Shown in pieces: positions 8,561 to 16,953 of a stretch of DNA of 64,000 nucleotides (its first letter is position 1; every line of letters starts with the position of its first letter). A model generated the notes under the pieces. That model searched no databases. It had not been told where the DNA came from and saw only the letters and a list, made by a program, of their open reading frames with translations. The translations under genes were made by a program, and so were the position numbers. The stretch comes from Novosphingobium sp. SG751A (lineage in GTDB: Bacteria; Pseudomonadota; Alphaproteobacteria; Sphingomonadales; Sphingomonadaceae): assembly GCF_013149295.1 (NCBI RefSeq), contig NZ_JABGCB010000013.1, forward strand, positions 62,001 through 126,000, given 5' to 3'.

Positions 8561-9760
8561 TCAATCCATGAACAGCAGCGCGGGATGTTCGAGCAGGCGC
8601 CGGATGCGCTGAACAAACCGCGCCCCGTCATGGCCATCGACGATGCGGTGATCGAAGGAACTCGACAGGTTCATCATCTTGCGCATCGCCACAAAAGGCC
8701 CCTGAACAACCGGGCGCTCGACGATCTTGTTGGGGCCGATGATCGCCACTTCGGGGTGGTTGATGATCGGCGTGGTGGCGATGCCCCCCAGCGGCCCCAG
8801 CGAGGTGATCGTGATCGTCGATCCGCTCAACTCCTCGCGCCGGATGGTGCCATCGCGCGCGGCCGTGCTCAGCCGCGCCAGCTCCTTTGCGCAGGCCCGG
8901 ATGCTCAGCGTCTCGGCATGGCGGATGACCGGCACCATCAGGCCAGCCGAAGTCTGAACCGCCACCCCGACATGAACCGCCCCATATTGGCGCAGCACGT
9001 TCTGTTCATCGTCATAATGCGCGTTGATATGAGGAAAATCGGGCAAAGCGCGGACCAGCGCGCAGATGAAGAAGGGCAGCAGGGTCAGCCTTTCCCCTCC
9101 CTCTTCGTTCAGTTCGCCGCGCAGCGCTTCCAGTTCGGTCAGGTCGCATTCCTCGACATAGGTGATCTGAGGAATGCGCTGATGGGCCTGCTCCATCCTT
9201 TCGGCGATCTTGCGGCGCAGGCCGGTGATGGGAATGTCGGTGACATTTTCGCGCGGGGCGCTGCGCGGTTCTTCGGGCTTGTGAACGCGGGCGATATGGG
9301 CCTCCAGATCCTCGGGCGTGATGCGCCCGCCCGGACCTGTGCCCGCCACGGATTCCAGCGCAATGCCCAATTCGCGCGCGCGATGCCGGGTGGCCGGAGC
9401 CGCCAATGGCGCGACAGGCTGAGGCTCAGGCGCAGGCTCGGCCAGAGGTTTCGCCACCGGCACAGATTCCGCCGCTGGCCTTGCCTCCGCCGCTGCCTCT
9501 GCCTCTGTCGCCGCGTCTGCCTCCACCTCGATCTCGACCAGAACCGCGCCCACGGGCATCATCTCGCCCACTGCGCCATGGACGGCCGTCACCTTGCCCT
9601 CAACCGGCGAGGTCATATCCACTGTAGCCTTGTCGGTCATCACATCGACAAGGCACTGATCCTCGCCAACATGGTCGCCCGGCTTCACATACCAGACCGC
9701 GATTTCGGCCTCGGCAATGCCTTCGCCGATATCGGGCAGGCGGAATTGATAAAGGCTCAT
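8561..9760 (-). CDS. bkdB: Branched-chain 2-oxoacid dehydrogenase E2 (lipoyl acyltransferase)
   Basis: The 399-residue E2 has an N-terminal lipoyl domain with Lys44 in VMTDKATVDM, an Ala/Glu/Pro-rich linker (about 80-118), a peripheral subunit-binding domain (RARELGIALESVAGTGPGGR, about 122-155) and a catalytic domain ending with the DHRIVDG motif. It transfers the branched acyl group to CoA. It follows E1beta by 3 bases. No E3 gene is present, so lipoamide dehydrogenase must come from elsewhere. The linked E1 and leucine genes favour the branched-chain complex over pyruvate dehydrogenase. Confidence 0.9.
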   Translation of the reverse strand: MSLYQFRLPDIGEGIAEAEIAVWYVKPGDHVGEDQCLVDVMTDKATVDMTSPVEGKVTAVHGAVGEMMPVGAVLVEIEVEADAATEAEAAAEARPAAESVPVAKPLAEPAPEPQPVAPLAAPATRHRARELGIALESVAGTGPGGRITPEDLEAHIARVHKPEEPRSAPRENVTDIPITGLRRKIAERMEQAHQRIPQITYVEECDLTELEALRGELNEEGGERLTLLPFFICALVRALPDFPHINAHYDDEQNVLRQYGAVHVGVAVQTSAGLMVPVIRHAETLSIRACAKELARLSTAARDGTIRREELSGSTITITSLGPLGGIATTPIINHPEVAIIGPNKIVERPVVQGPFVAMRKMMNLSSSFDHRIVDGHDGARFVQRIRRLLEHPALLFMD

Positions 9761-9763
9761 GGA

Positions 9764-10777
9764 TCAATACTCCATCACGCGGCGCAGCGCGGCCACTAGG
9801 CGCGCGGGGCCGGGGAAATAGTCCCATTCAAAAGCATGTGGATAGGGCGTATCCCAACCGGCCACCCGTTCGATGGGGGCCTTGAGATGGTCGAAACAGC
9901 GCTCCTGAACCAAAGCCGACAATTCGCCGCCAAAGCCGCCAAAGCGCGAAGCCTCATGCAGGATCACGCAGCGCCCCGTCTTGCGCACCGAGGCGGTGAT
10001 GGCCTCAATATCGAGCGGCACCAGCGAGCGCAAATCGAGCAGTTCGGCATCCACCCCGGCCTCATCAATGCCCGACAGCGCGACATGGACCATCGTGCCA
10101 TAGGCGAGTACGGTGACGGCCCGCCCCTCGCGCACCACCGCCGCCTTGCCCAAGGGCACGCGGTAGAGGCCTGTGGGAACCTCCGCCTTGGGATGCCCGG
10201 CCCATGTCTTGAGCGGCCTGTCGTGATGCCCGTCAAAGGGGCCGTTATAGATCCGCTTAGGCTCGAGCATGATGACCGGATCATCGTCCTCAATCGCCGC
10301 GATCAGCAGCCCCTTGGCGTCATAGGGATTGGAGGGCACCACGGTTTTCAACCCCACCACATGGGCAAAAATCGCCTCCGGGCTTTGGCTGTGCGTCTGG
10401 CCGCCAAAAATACCGCCGCCATAGGGTGTGCGCACCGTCAGCGGCGCCCAGAACTCGCCATTCGAGCGATAGCGCAGCCGGGCCGCCTCGCTGACCAACT
10501 GATCGAAAGCGGGCAGGATGTAATCGGCAAACTGGATTTCCACCACCGGGCGCAACCCATAAGCCCCCATGCCGATGGCCGTGGCAATAATGCCCCCCTC
10601 GGCAATCGGCGTATCGAAACAGCGCGTCAGCCCATGTTTGGCCTGAAGCCCATCGGTCACGCGGAACACCCCGCCGAAATAGCCGACATCCTCGCCAAAG
10701 ATCAGCACATCGGGATCGGCCCCCAGTTTCTCGTCCAGCGCATTGTTGAGCGCCTGAACCATGTTCATCACCGGCAT
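9764..10777 (-). CDS. bkdA2: Branched-chain 2-oxoacid dehydrogenase E1 beta subunit
   Basis: The 337-residue product is the transketolase-like beta chain of the E1 decarboxylase (MNMVQALNNALDEKL, GEDVGYFGGVFRVT, RTPYGGGIFGG). With E1alpha it decarboxylates 2-oxoisocaproate, 2-oxoisovalerate and 2-oxo-3-methylvalerate using thiamine diphosphate and loads the acyl group onto E2. It begins 4 bases after the E1alpha stop. Length and motifs match characterised BCKDH beta chains; an acetoin or pyruvate E1 is the less likely alternative. Confidence 0.92.
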   Translation of the reverse strand: MPVMNMVQALNNALDEKLGADPDVLIFGEDVGYFGGVFRVTDGLQAKHGLTRCFDTPIAEGGIIATAIGMGAYGLRPVVEIQFADYILPAFDQLVSEAARLRYRSNGEFWAPLTVRTPYGGGIFGGQTHSQSPEAIFAHVVGLKTVVPSNPYDAKGLLIAAIEDDDPVIMLEPKRIYNGPFDGHHDRPLKTWAGHPKAEVPTGLYRVPLGKAAVVREGRAVTVLAYGTMVHVALSGIDEAGVDAELLDLRSLVPLDIEAITASVRKTGRCVILHEASRFGGFGGELSALVQERCFDHLKAPIERVAGWDTPYPHAFEWDYFPGPARLVAALRRVMEY

Positions 10778-10781
10778 GGCG

Positions 10782-12011
10782 TCAAACCCCCATTTCGCGA
10801 CGCTGTTCGATCACGCGCCAGTCCGGTTCCTTGAACACATCCTCGAACATAGAGCCCAATTCCGGCTTCGATTTGCCCAGCGTGCCGATAGCCTCGCCCG
10901 CGCGGACGGCGGCGCGCACCTCATCCTCCAACGCGGCTTGCAGGGCGGCGTGACGCTCCTCGTCCCACTCGCCCCGCACGATCAGATGCTCTTTCAACCG
11001 CTCTATCGGATCGCCCAGCGGCCATTGCAGCGCCTCGTCGGCGGGGCGATATTTGGCCGGATCATCGGCGGTGGAATGGCCCGCCGCGCGATAGGTGAAC
11101 AATTCAATCAGAGTCGCGCCAAGGTTGAGCCTTGCTCGCTCTGCCGCCCATTGCGTCGCCGCCCATACGGCCAAAAAATCATTGCCGTCCACCCGCAGAC
11201 CCGGAATGCCATAGGCCAGCGCCTTGGCCGCAAAGGTGGTCTCATCGGCCCCGGCAATGCCGGAAAAGCTGGAAATTGCCCATTGGTTGTTGGTCACGCA
11301 CAGGATCACCGGCGCGCGATAGACGCTGGCAAAGGTCAGCGCCTCGTGAAAGCCGCCCTCGGCGGTGGTGCCTTCGCCCACATAGGCCAGCGCGATCCGG
11401 TCATCGCCCTTATAGGCCGAAGCCATCGCCCAACCCACCGCATGGCCAAACCGGCTGCCCAGATTGCCCGATATCGAATAGAAGCCATAGGCGCGGGCCG
11501 AATAGAGGATCGGCAATTGCCGCCCGCGCAACGGATCGCCCGCATTGGAAAAGATCTGATTGACCAGATCGAGCAGCGGATAGCCCCTCGCCATCAGCCA
11601 GCCCAGCACACGATAGGTGGGAAAGCACATATCGCGCCGATCCAGCATCAGCGATTGCGCCACGGCAATCGCCTCCTCGCCGGTGGATTTCATGTAAAAG
11701 CTGGTCTTGCCCTGCCGATGGGCGCGAAACAGGCGGTCGTCAAAGGCACGGGTCAGCATCATCGCGCGCAGCCCCCGATGCAGGACATCGGCCTCCAGAT
11801 GCGGATCCCAAGGGCAGACCGCATTATGGCCATCATCCAGCACACGGATCAGACCAAAGGGCATATCGCGCATGGTCGGTTCGGCGGCATCGACATCGGG
11901 CCGCATGGTTTCACCGGCCTTGGGCAGCTTCATTCCGCCAAAATCGGGATGATCGCCGGGCCGGGCCGGGGGCTCTGGAATATGCAGGGTGAGCCGGGGT
12001 TGATTATTCAT
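10782..12011 (-). CDS. bkdA1: Branched-chain 2-oxoacid dehydrogenase E1 alpha subunit
   Basis: The 409-residue protein carries the thiamine-diphosphate/Mg site: GEG at 212-214 and NNQWA at 241-245. Its long N-terminal extension (PRLTLHIPEPPARPG) is typical of BCKDH alpha chains rather than pyruvate E1. AAGHSTADDPAKYR is the BCKDH-type phosphorylation-loop region. ATG at 12011 follows CAAGGAGAGG. It heads the bkd part of the cluster and is separated from citE by about 200 bases that hold a promoter-like sequence. Confidence 0.93.
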   Translation of the reverse strand: MNNQPRLTLHIPEPPARPGDHPDFGGMKLPKAGETMRPDVDAAEPTMRDMPFGLIRVLDDGHNAVCPWDPHLEADVLHRGLRAMMLTRAFDDRLFRAHRQGKTSFYMKSTGEEAIAVAQSLMLDRRDMCFPTYRVLGWLMARGYPLLDLVNQIFSNAGDPLRGRQLPILYSARAYGFYSISGNLGSRFGHAVGWAMASAYKGDDRIALAYVGEGTTAEGGFHEALTFASVYRAPVILCVTNNQWAISSFSGIAGADETTFAAKALAYGIPGLRVDGNDFLAVWAATQWAAERARLNLGATLIELFTYRAAGHSTADDPAKYRPADEALQWPLGDPIERLKEHLIVRGEWDEERHAALQAALEDEVRAAVRAGEAIGTLGKSKPELGSMFEDVFKEPDWRVIEQRREMGV

Positions 12012-12153
12012 ATCCTCTCCTTGGCCTGTTGTCCCGTGGCGCGGCTTTTCGGCGGCCTTTCGGGAATTTCAGCTTCTTCAGGAAACGTACCATGGCCCTG
12101 CGGGCCTTGGCGGGATCGGGACGAATTCCTCCTTTTTCAGGGCTTGAATAAGG

Positions 12154-12182
12154 ATCAGATGCCTATTCAAAACGCCTGTCAA
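12154..12182 (-). promoter_or_regulatory. Putative sigma70 promoter for the bkd genes
   Basis: On the minus strand TTGACA (12182-12177), a 17-base spacer and TCTGAT (12159-12154) fit a sigma70 promoter, with a perfect -35 and a 4/6 -10. It lies in the 200-base gap between citE and bkdA1 and would give a leader of about 135 bases. A strong AGGAGG at 12133-12128 is not followed by an obvious start. A 29-codon reading frame beginning ATG GTA CGT ends over the bkdA1 start. I could not decide whether this is a leader peptide. Confidence 0.4.
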
Positions 12183-12211
12183 CGGGGTGTCCGAAACAGG
12201 CAAAACGGGCC

Positions 12212-13060
12212 TCAATCGCGCCCTGTCGGCAAAGCCGCCCCACCAGCCCGCGTAATAATATTACGCGCCTGCGCCAGATGTGGTGCGTCGATCATTTTGC
12301 CGTCAAGAATCAGCACCCCTGCACCGGGCGCCTCGGCAAAGGCGGCGACAATCGCGCGCGCCTGTTCGACCTGCCGTGCATTGGGGGTAAAGGCCGCGTT
12401 GATGATCGGCACCTGATCGGGATGCAGCGCCATCATCCCCGTAAACCCGTCAAAGGCCCCCCGCGCCGCATAGGCCGCCAACCCGTCAAGATCCCGGATC
12501 GCGGGATAGACCGTCTCAATGGCGGCCACCCCTGCGGCATGAGCGCCGAACAGCGCCATCGACCGGACCATCTCAAAGGGGGCCGTATAGGAGCCATCCG
12601 CGCGCCTTGCCCCCATCGCGCCCATCGCAGCGGGCAGGTCCTCCGCCCCCCATGTCAGGCCGCACAGATGGTCGACCACCTCGCCATAGGTGCCAAGGCC
12701 AAAGATGGCCTGCGGGGTTTCGGTTGCGATGGGCAGGATTTTCATCGTCGAGGCCAATGAGGCCAGCGAGCGAACGGTCGCGGCCCCCAACGCCTTGGGC
12801 AGAACAATCCCATCCGCGCCATGGGCGGCGGCCAGATCAGCCTCCAGATACGGGCTGTCGATGGGGTTGATCCGCACAAAGCGGGCAACATCCGCGGGGG
12901 CGCTCAAATACTCCACAACCGCCTCTCGCGCCTTGGGTTTGGCGGCGGGCGCAATGGAATCCTCCAGATCAAGGATGATCGCATCGGCCCCGCTGCCTGC
13001 CGCCTTGGCGAAACGTTCGGGCCGATCCCCCGGCACAAACAGCAGCGAGCGCAACCTCAT
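12212..13060 (-). CDS. CitE-like beta-hydroxyacyl-CoA lyase (HpcH/HpaI aldolase family)
   Basis: The 282-residue protein starts MRLRSLLFVPGDRPERF and has the CitE-type barrel features ADAIILDLEDSIAP and LPKALGAATVRSLA. Start 13060 overlaps the MaoC stop by 4 bases (ATGA); in-frame starts upstream would lie inside maoC. In M. tuberculosis the homologue at this position (Rv2498c, between bkd and Rv2499c) is reported to cleave (R)-3-hydroxy-3-methylglutaryl-CoA and (S)-citramalyl-CoA. No standard HMG-CoA lyase is in the cluster, so I infer it is the last step of leucine breakdown and may also act in itaconate degradation. Confidence 0.85.
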   Translation of the reverse strand: MRLRSLLFVPGDRPERFAKAAGSGADAIILDLEDSIAPAAKPKAREAVVEYLSAPADVARFVRINPIDSPYLEADLAAAHGADGIVLPKALGAATVRSLASLASTMKILPIATETPQAIFGLGTYGEVVDHLCGLTWGAEDLPAAMGAMGARRADGSYTAPFEMVRSMALFGAHAAGVAAIETVYPAIRDLDGLAAYAARGAFDGFTGMMALHPDQVPIINAAFTPNARQVEQARAIVAAFAEAPGAGVLILDGKMIDAPHLAQARNIITRAGGAALPTGRD

Positions 13061-13509
13061 ACCGGCCTGCGCGACAGCAGGGCGGTACGCAGGCATTGGC
13101 AGACCATCTCCTCGCGCTGGTTCCACAATTCATGGCGAAATGTCACCAACCCGGCATTGGGCCGCGACCGGCTCTCGCGCCATTCCACCACCTCGCTGCA
13201 TGCACGCATCGTATCGCCCAGAAAGACCGGCTTGGGATGGATCAGCCGATCATACCCCAGATTGGCCACCAGCGTGCCCAGCGTGGTTTCCCCCACCGTC
13301 AGGCCGATCATCAGCGCAAAGGTGAAAGTGCCGTTGACGAGGATCTGGCCAAATTCGCTGGCCCGCGCGGCCTCGGCGTCGATATGCAATGGCTGGGGAT
13401 TATGCGTCATGGCCGAAAACAGCAGATTGTCGGTTTCGGTCACGGTGCGGCGGATCGGATGGTCGATCCGGTCGCCCACCTCCCATTCCTCGAAATAGCG
13501 CCCGCTCAT
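13057..13509 (-). CDS. MaoC-family enoyl-CoA hydratase
   Basis: The 150-residue single-hotdog protein has the hydratase-2 region altered. The usual Asp-x-Asn-Pro-x-His appears as N37-P-Q-P-L-H42, so the catalytic Asp is Asn while His42 is kept. Related hydratases for branched or dicarboxyl acyl-CoAs (mesaconyl-CoA, Rv2499c-like) show similar changes as far as I recall. Placed between MCC alpha and the CitE-like lyase, with 4-base overlaps on both sides, it probably hydrates 3-methylglutaconyl-CoA, replacing the crotonase-type LiuC. Itaconyl-CoA is a second possible substrate. Confidence 0.85.
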   Translation of the reverse strand: MSGRYFEEWEVGDRIDHPIRRTVTETDNLLFSAMTHNPQPLHIDAEAARASEFGQILVNGTFTFALMIGLTVGETTLGTLVANLGYDRLIHPKPVFLGDTMRACSEVVEWRESRSRPNAGLVTFRHELWNQREEMVCQCLRTALLSRRPV

Positions 13510-15356
13510 GCGGTCTCTCCGACGGCTATTCGCGCCAGCAACATCCCTTCGCGCACCTGCGCCCCTTGCGCAAAGGGCATCTCTTCAACCACCCCGTCAA
13601 AAGGCGCGGCCAGCCCATGCTCCATCTTCATCGCCTCCAACGTCACCAGCTTCTGCCCCTTGCTCACACTTTGCCCCGGCGCAACATGGACAGCGATGAT
13701 CGTGCCCGGCATAGGCGCCAGAATCGCCCCATCGCCAGCCGCCGCCACGCCCGCCACGGCTCCACGATAGGGCCTGACCTCCCAGCTCTGCCCATGTTCG
13801 CTCAGTATTATCCGGGTAAGCGCAGGTTGGAAGATCTCGCCCTCGCGCGGGGCCACATCAACCTCGACCGCCTGCCCATCAACCATCACCCGCGCCCGCC
13901 CCTGCCGCGCGCCATTCAGGCGAAACCCCGCCAAGGCTCCCGCCCCACCAAGTTCCGCCACCGCCCGCCCCAAAGCCGCTGCATCGGGCAGAGGATCGGG
14001 CATCAAAGCATCGCCTGCCCGCGCAATCAGGGCAGTATCCATATGTCCTCCGGCAAAATCGGGATGGTGGAGCGCTTTGACCAAAAAGCCCGCATTGGTC
14101 CGCAAGGGCCAGACCACAGCGCGGTCCAGCGCCCCGGCCAGTTTGCGCCGCGCCTCGTCCCGCGTGGTGCCATGGGCGATCAGCTTGGCGATCATCGGAT
14201 CGTAGAAGGACGTGATCTGCCCCCCTTTCGCCACGCCCGTATCGACCCGCACCTCATCGCCCGGATCAAAGGCATCGAGCCGCCCGACCGAGGGCAGGAA
14301 CCCGCGCGCCGGATCCTCGGCATAGAGCCGCGCCTCCATCGCCCAGCCGTGGATCGACAGCTCCTCCTGTCGCCGGGGCAGCACTTCTCCAGAGGCCACG
14401 CGCAATTGCCATTCGACCAGATCGACCCGGGTGATCGCCTCGGTGACGGGATGTTCGACCTGAAGCCTTGTGTTCATTTCCATGAACCAGATGCGGTCGG
14501 CGCGCAGACCCTCGCCGGCGTCGGCGATGAATTCGACCGTACCCGCGCCGACATAATCGACTGCGCGGGCAGCATCCACCGCCGCACGGCACACGGCCGC
14601 CCGCGTGGCTTCATCCATGCCGGGGGCCGGGGCCTCCTCGATCACCTTTTGATGGCGGCGTTGCAAGGAGCAGTCGCGCTCGAACAGGTGGACGATATTG
14701 CCATGGCGGTCGCCAAACACCTGCACTTCGATATGGCGCGGGCGGGTGATGAATTTCTCGATCAACACGCGGTCATTGCCGAAAGCACCCATGGCCTCGC
14801 GCCTGCACGAGGCCAGCGCATCAGCAAATTCGGCAGGGTCGGCCACCAGCCGCATCCCCTTGCCGCCCCCGCCCGCCACCGCCTTGATAAGCACAGGATA
14901 GCCGATCATCGCGGCCTGCCCGGCCAGATGGCCGTCATCCTGATCCGCGCCCAGATAGCCCGGCGTGACCGGCACGCCAGCAGCAGCCATACGGGCCTTG
15001 GCCGCATCCTTCAGGCCCATGGCGGTAATGCTGGCCGGATCGGGCCCGACCCAGATCAGACCGGCATCCATCACGGCCTGTGCAAATTCGGCATTTTCCG
15101 AGAGGAAACCATAGCCCGGGTGGATCGCCTGCGCGCCGGTTTCCAGCGCGGCGGCGATGATCCGATCACCGCGCAGATAGCTTTCGCGCGCGGGCGCCGG
15201 GCCGATGGCCACCCTCCGGTCGGCCATGGCAACATGCAGCGCGCCCGCATCGGCATCGGAATGGACGGCAATGGTGCGGATCCCCATCCGCCGCGCAGTG
15301 CGGATGATGCGGCAGGCGATTTCGCCGCGATTGGCGATCAAGAGCGAGGCGATCAT
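13506..15356 (-). CDS. mccA: 3-methylcrotonyl-CoA carboxylase alpha subunit (biotin carboxylase/BCCP)
   Basis: The 616-residue protein joins an ATP-grasp biotin carboxylase (start MIASLLIANRGEIACRI, KAVAGGGGKGMRLV near 160, FMEMNTRLQVEHPVTE near 280-300) to a C-terminal biotinyl domain with Lys577 in EAMKME. ATG at 15356 opens the conserved domain and lies 4 bases after the beta-subunit stop; the further in-frame upstream codons are not needed. It makes carboxybiotin for the partner beta subunit in leucine degradation. Propionyl-CoA carboxylase is the alternative, but the isovaleryl-CoA dehydrogenase neighbour favours MCC. Confidence 0.92.
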   Translation of the reverse strand: MIASLLIANRGEIACRIIRTARRMGIRTIAVHSDADAGALHVAMADRRVAIGPAPARESYLRGDRIIAAALETGAQAIHPGYGFLSENAEFAQAVMDAGLIWVGPDPASITAMGLKDAAKARMAAAGVPVTPGYLGADQDDGHLAGQAAMIGYPVLIKAVAGGGGKGMRLVADPAEFADALASCRREAMGAFGNDRVLIEKFITRPRHIEVQVFGDRHGNIVHLFERDCSLQRRHQKVIEEAPAPGMDEATRAAVCRAAVDAARAVDYVGAGTVEFIADAGEGLRADRIWFMEMNTRLQVEHPVTEAITRVDLVEWQLRVASGEVLPRRQEELSIHGWAMEARLYAEDPARGFLPSVGRLDAFDPGDEVRVDTGVAKGGQITSFYDPMIAKLIAHGTTRDEARRKLAGALDRAVVWPLRTNAGFLVKALHHPDFAGGHMDTALIARAGDALMPDPLPDAAALGRAVAELGGAGALAGFRLNGARQGRARVMVDGQAVEVDVAPREGEIFQPALTRIILSEHGQSWEVRPYRGAVAGVAAAGDGAILAPMPGTIIAVHVAPGQSVSKGQKLVTLEAMKMEHGLAAPFDGVVEEMPFAQGAQVREGMLLARIAVGETA

Positions 15357-15360
15357 CGCA

Positions 15361-16953
15361 TCACATCCTGAACAGGCCGAATTGCGCGCGATCCGGGATC
15401 GGCGCATTCAACGCAGCGGCCAGAGCAAGGCCCAGCACATCGCGGGTCTGGGCCGGGTCGATGATGCCATCGTCCCACAATCGGGCGGTGGCATGCCATG
15501 GGCTGCCCTCTTCCTCATATTTGGCGCGGATCGGGGCCTTGAAGGCTTCGGCCTCGTCCGCCGTCCATGTCGCCGCGTCGCGGTGGACCGTGGCCAGCAC
15601 GCTGGCGGCCTGTTCACCGCCCATCACCGAGATGCGCGCATTGGGCCATGTGAAGAGGAAACGCGGACCATAGGCGCGCCCGCACATGCCGTAATTGCCC
15701 GCCCCGAAACTGCCGCCGATCAGCACAGTGATTTTCGGCACGCTGGCCGTGGCCACGGCGGTCACCAATTTGGCGCCGTGGCGGGCGATGCCCTCGGCCT
15801 CATATTTGCCGCCGACCATGAAACCGCTGATATTTTGCAGGAACAGCAAAGGGATGCGCCGCTGGCAAGCCAGTTCGATGAAATGGGCGCCCTTAACTGC
15901 GCTCTCGCTGAACAAGACGCCATTGTTGGCCAAAATCGCCACCGGCATACCGTGAATATGGGCAAAGCCGCAGACCAGCGTCGTGCCATAAAGCGCCTTG
16001 AATTCGTGAAATGCGCTGTCATCAACGATACGGGCGATCACCTCGCGCACATCATAGGGCGCGCGGACATCCCGCGGAATGATGCCATAGAGTTCGGCCG
16101 GATCGTAGCGCGGCGGGCATGGGGGCTGACGATTGACCGGCGCGGCGCTTTGCGGGGCCAGCGTGCCGACAATATCGCGCAAGATGGTGATCGCATAATC
16201 GTCATTTTCGGCCACATGATCGACCACGCCCGATTTGCGCCCATGCAGATCGCCTCCGCCCAACTCCTCGGCACTGATGATCTCACCCGTCGCGGCCTGC
16301 ACCAGCGGCGGTCCGGCAAGGAAGATAGTCCCCTGCCCACGCACGATCACGCTTTCATCCGACATAGCCGGAACATAGGCCCCGCCAGCGGTACAACTGC
16401 CCATCACACAGGCGATCTGAGGGATGCCGCGCGCCGACATCCGCGCCTGATTATAGAAGATGCGGCCGAAATGATCGCGGTCGGGAAAGACTTCGGCCTG
16501 ATGCGGCAGATTGGCCCCGCCGCTGTCGACCAGATAAATGCAAGGCAGATGGTTCTCGGCCGCGATCTCCTGCGCGCGCAGATGCTTTTTCACCGTCATC
16601 GGGAAATAGGTCCCGCCCTTGACCGTGGCGTCATTGGCCGCAATCATTACCTGATGCCCGGCCACGCGCCCGATCCCGGCCACGATCCCCGCCCCCGCCA
16701 CATCGCCGCCATACAGGCCATGGGCGGCCAGTTGCCCGATTTCCAGAAACGGGCTGCCCGGATCGAGCAGCCGGTCGATCCTTTCGCGCGGGAGCAATTT
16801 GCCGCGCCCGACATGGCGTTGCCGCGCCGCCTCTCCCCCACCCAAAGCCGCCGCCGCCACATCGGCGCGCAATTTCTCGGCCAGGGCGCGGTTATGCGCC
16901 TCATTGGCGCGGAAGGCCTCGCTCTCGCGGGTGATCCCGCTCTCCAGAATCAT
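15361..16953 (-). CDS. mccB: 3-methylcrotonyl-CoA carboxylase beta subunit (carboxyltransferase)
   Basis: The 530-residue acyl-CoA carboxyltransferase has the crotonase-type N and C halves: PREREIDRLLDP-like start (RERIDRLLDPGSPFLEIG), VMGSCTAGGAYVPAMSDE in the N half, and GSFGAGNYGMCGRAYGPRFL with WPNARISVMGGEQAA in the C half. These GGAYVPAMSDE and GNYGMCGRAY blocks are the MCC beta pattern. It overlaps the isovaleryl-CoA dehydrogenase gene by 4 bases. It carboxylates 3-methylcrotonyl-CoA to 3-methylglutaconyl-CoA. Confidence 0.93.
   Translation of the reverse strand: MILESGITRESEAFRANEAHNRALAEKLRADVAAAALGGGEAARQRHVGRGKLLPRERIDRLLDPGSPFLEIGQLAAHGLYGGDVAGAGIVAGIGRVAGHQVMIAANDATVKGGTYFPMTVKKHLRAQEIAAENHLPCIYLVDSGGANLPHQAEVFPDRDHFGRIFYNQARMSARGIPQIACVMGSCTAGGAYVPAMSDESVIVRGQGTIFLAGPPLVQAATGEIISAEELGGGDLHGRKSGVVDHVAENDDYAITILRDIVGTLAPQSAAPVNRQPPCPPRYDPAELYGIIPRDVRAPYDVREVIARIVDDSAFHEFKALYGTTLVCGFAHIHGMPVAILANNGVLFSESAVKGAHFIELACQRRIPLLFLQNISGFMVGGKYEAEGIARHGAKLVTAVATASVPKITVLIGGSFGAGNYGMCGRAYGPRFLFTWPNARISVMGGEQAASVLATVHRDAATWTADEAEAFKAPIRAKYEEEGSPWHATARLWDDGIIDPAQTRDVLGLALAAALNAPIPDRAQFGLFRM

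Noticed and set aside
12250..12266. Palindrome GCGTAATA-A-TATTACGC inside the CitE-like gene, sharing GTAAT/ATTAC with the NikR-like sites.
   Set aside because: The half-sites point the opposite way (GTAAT first, ATTAC second) with a 1-base spacer and lie in coding sequence. They do not fit ATTAC-N14-GTAAT and encode an ordinary stretch of the C-terminus.
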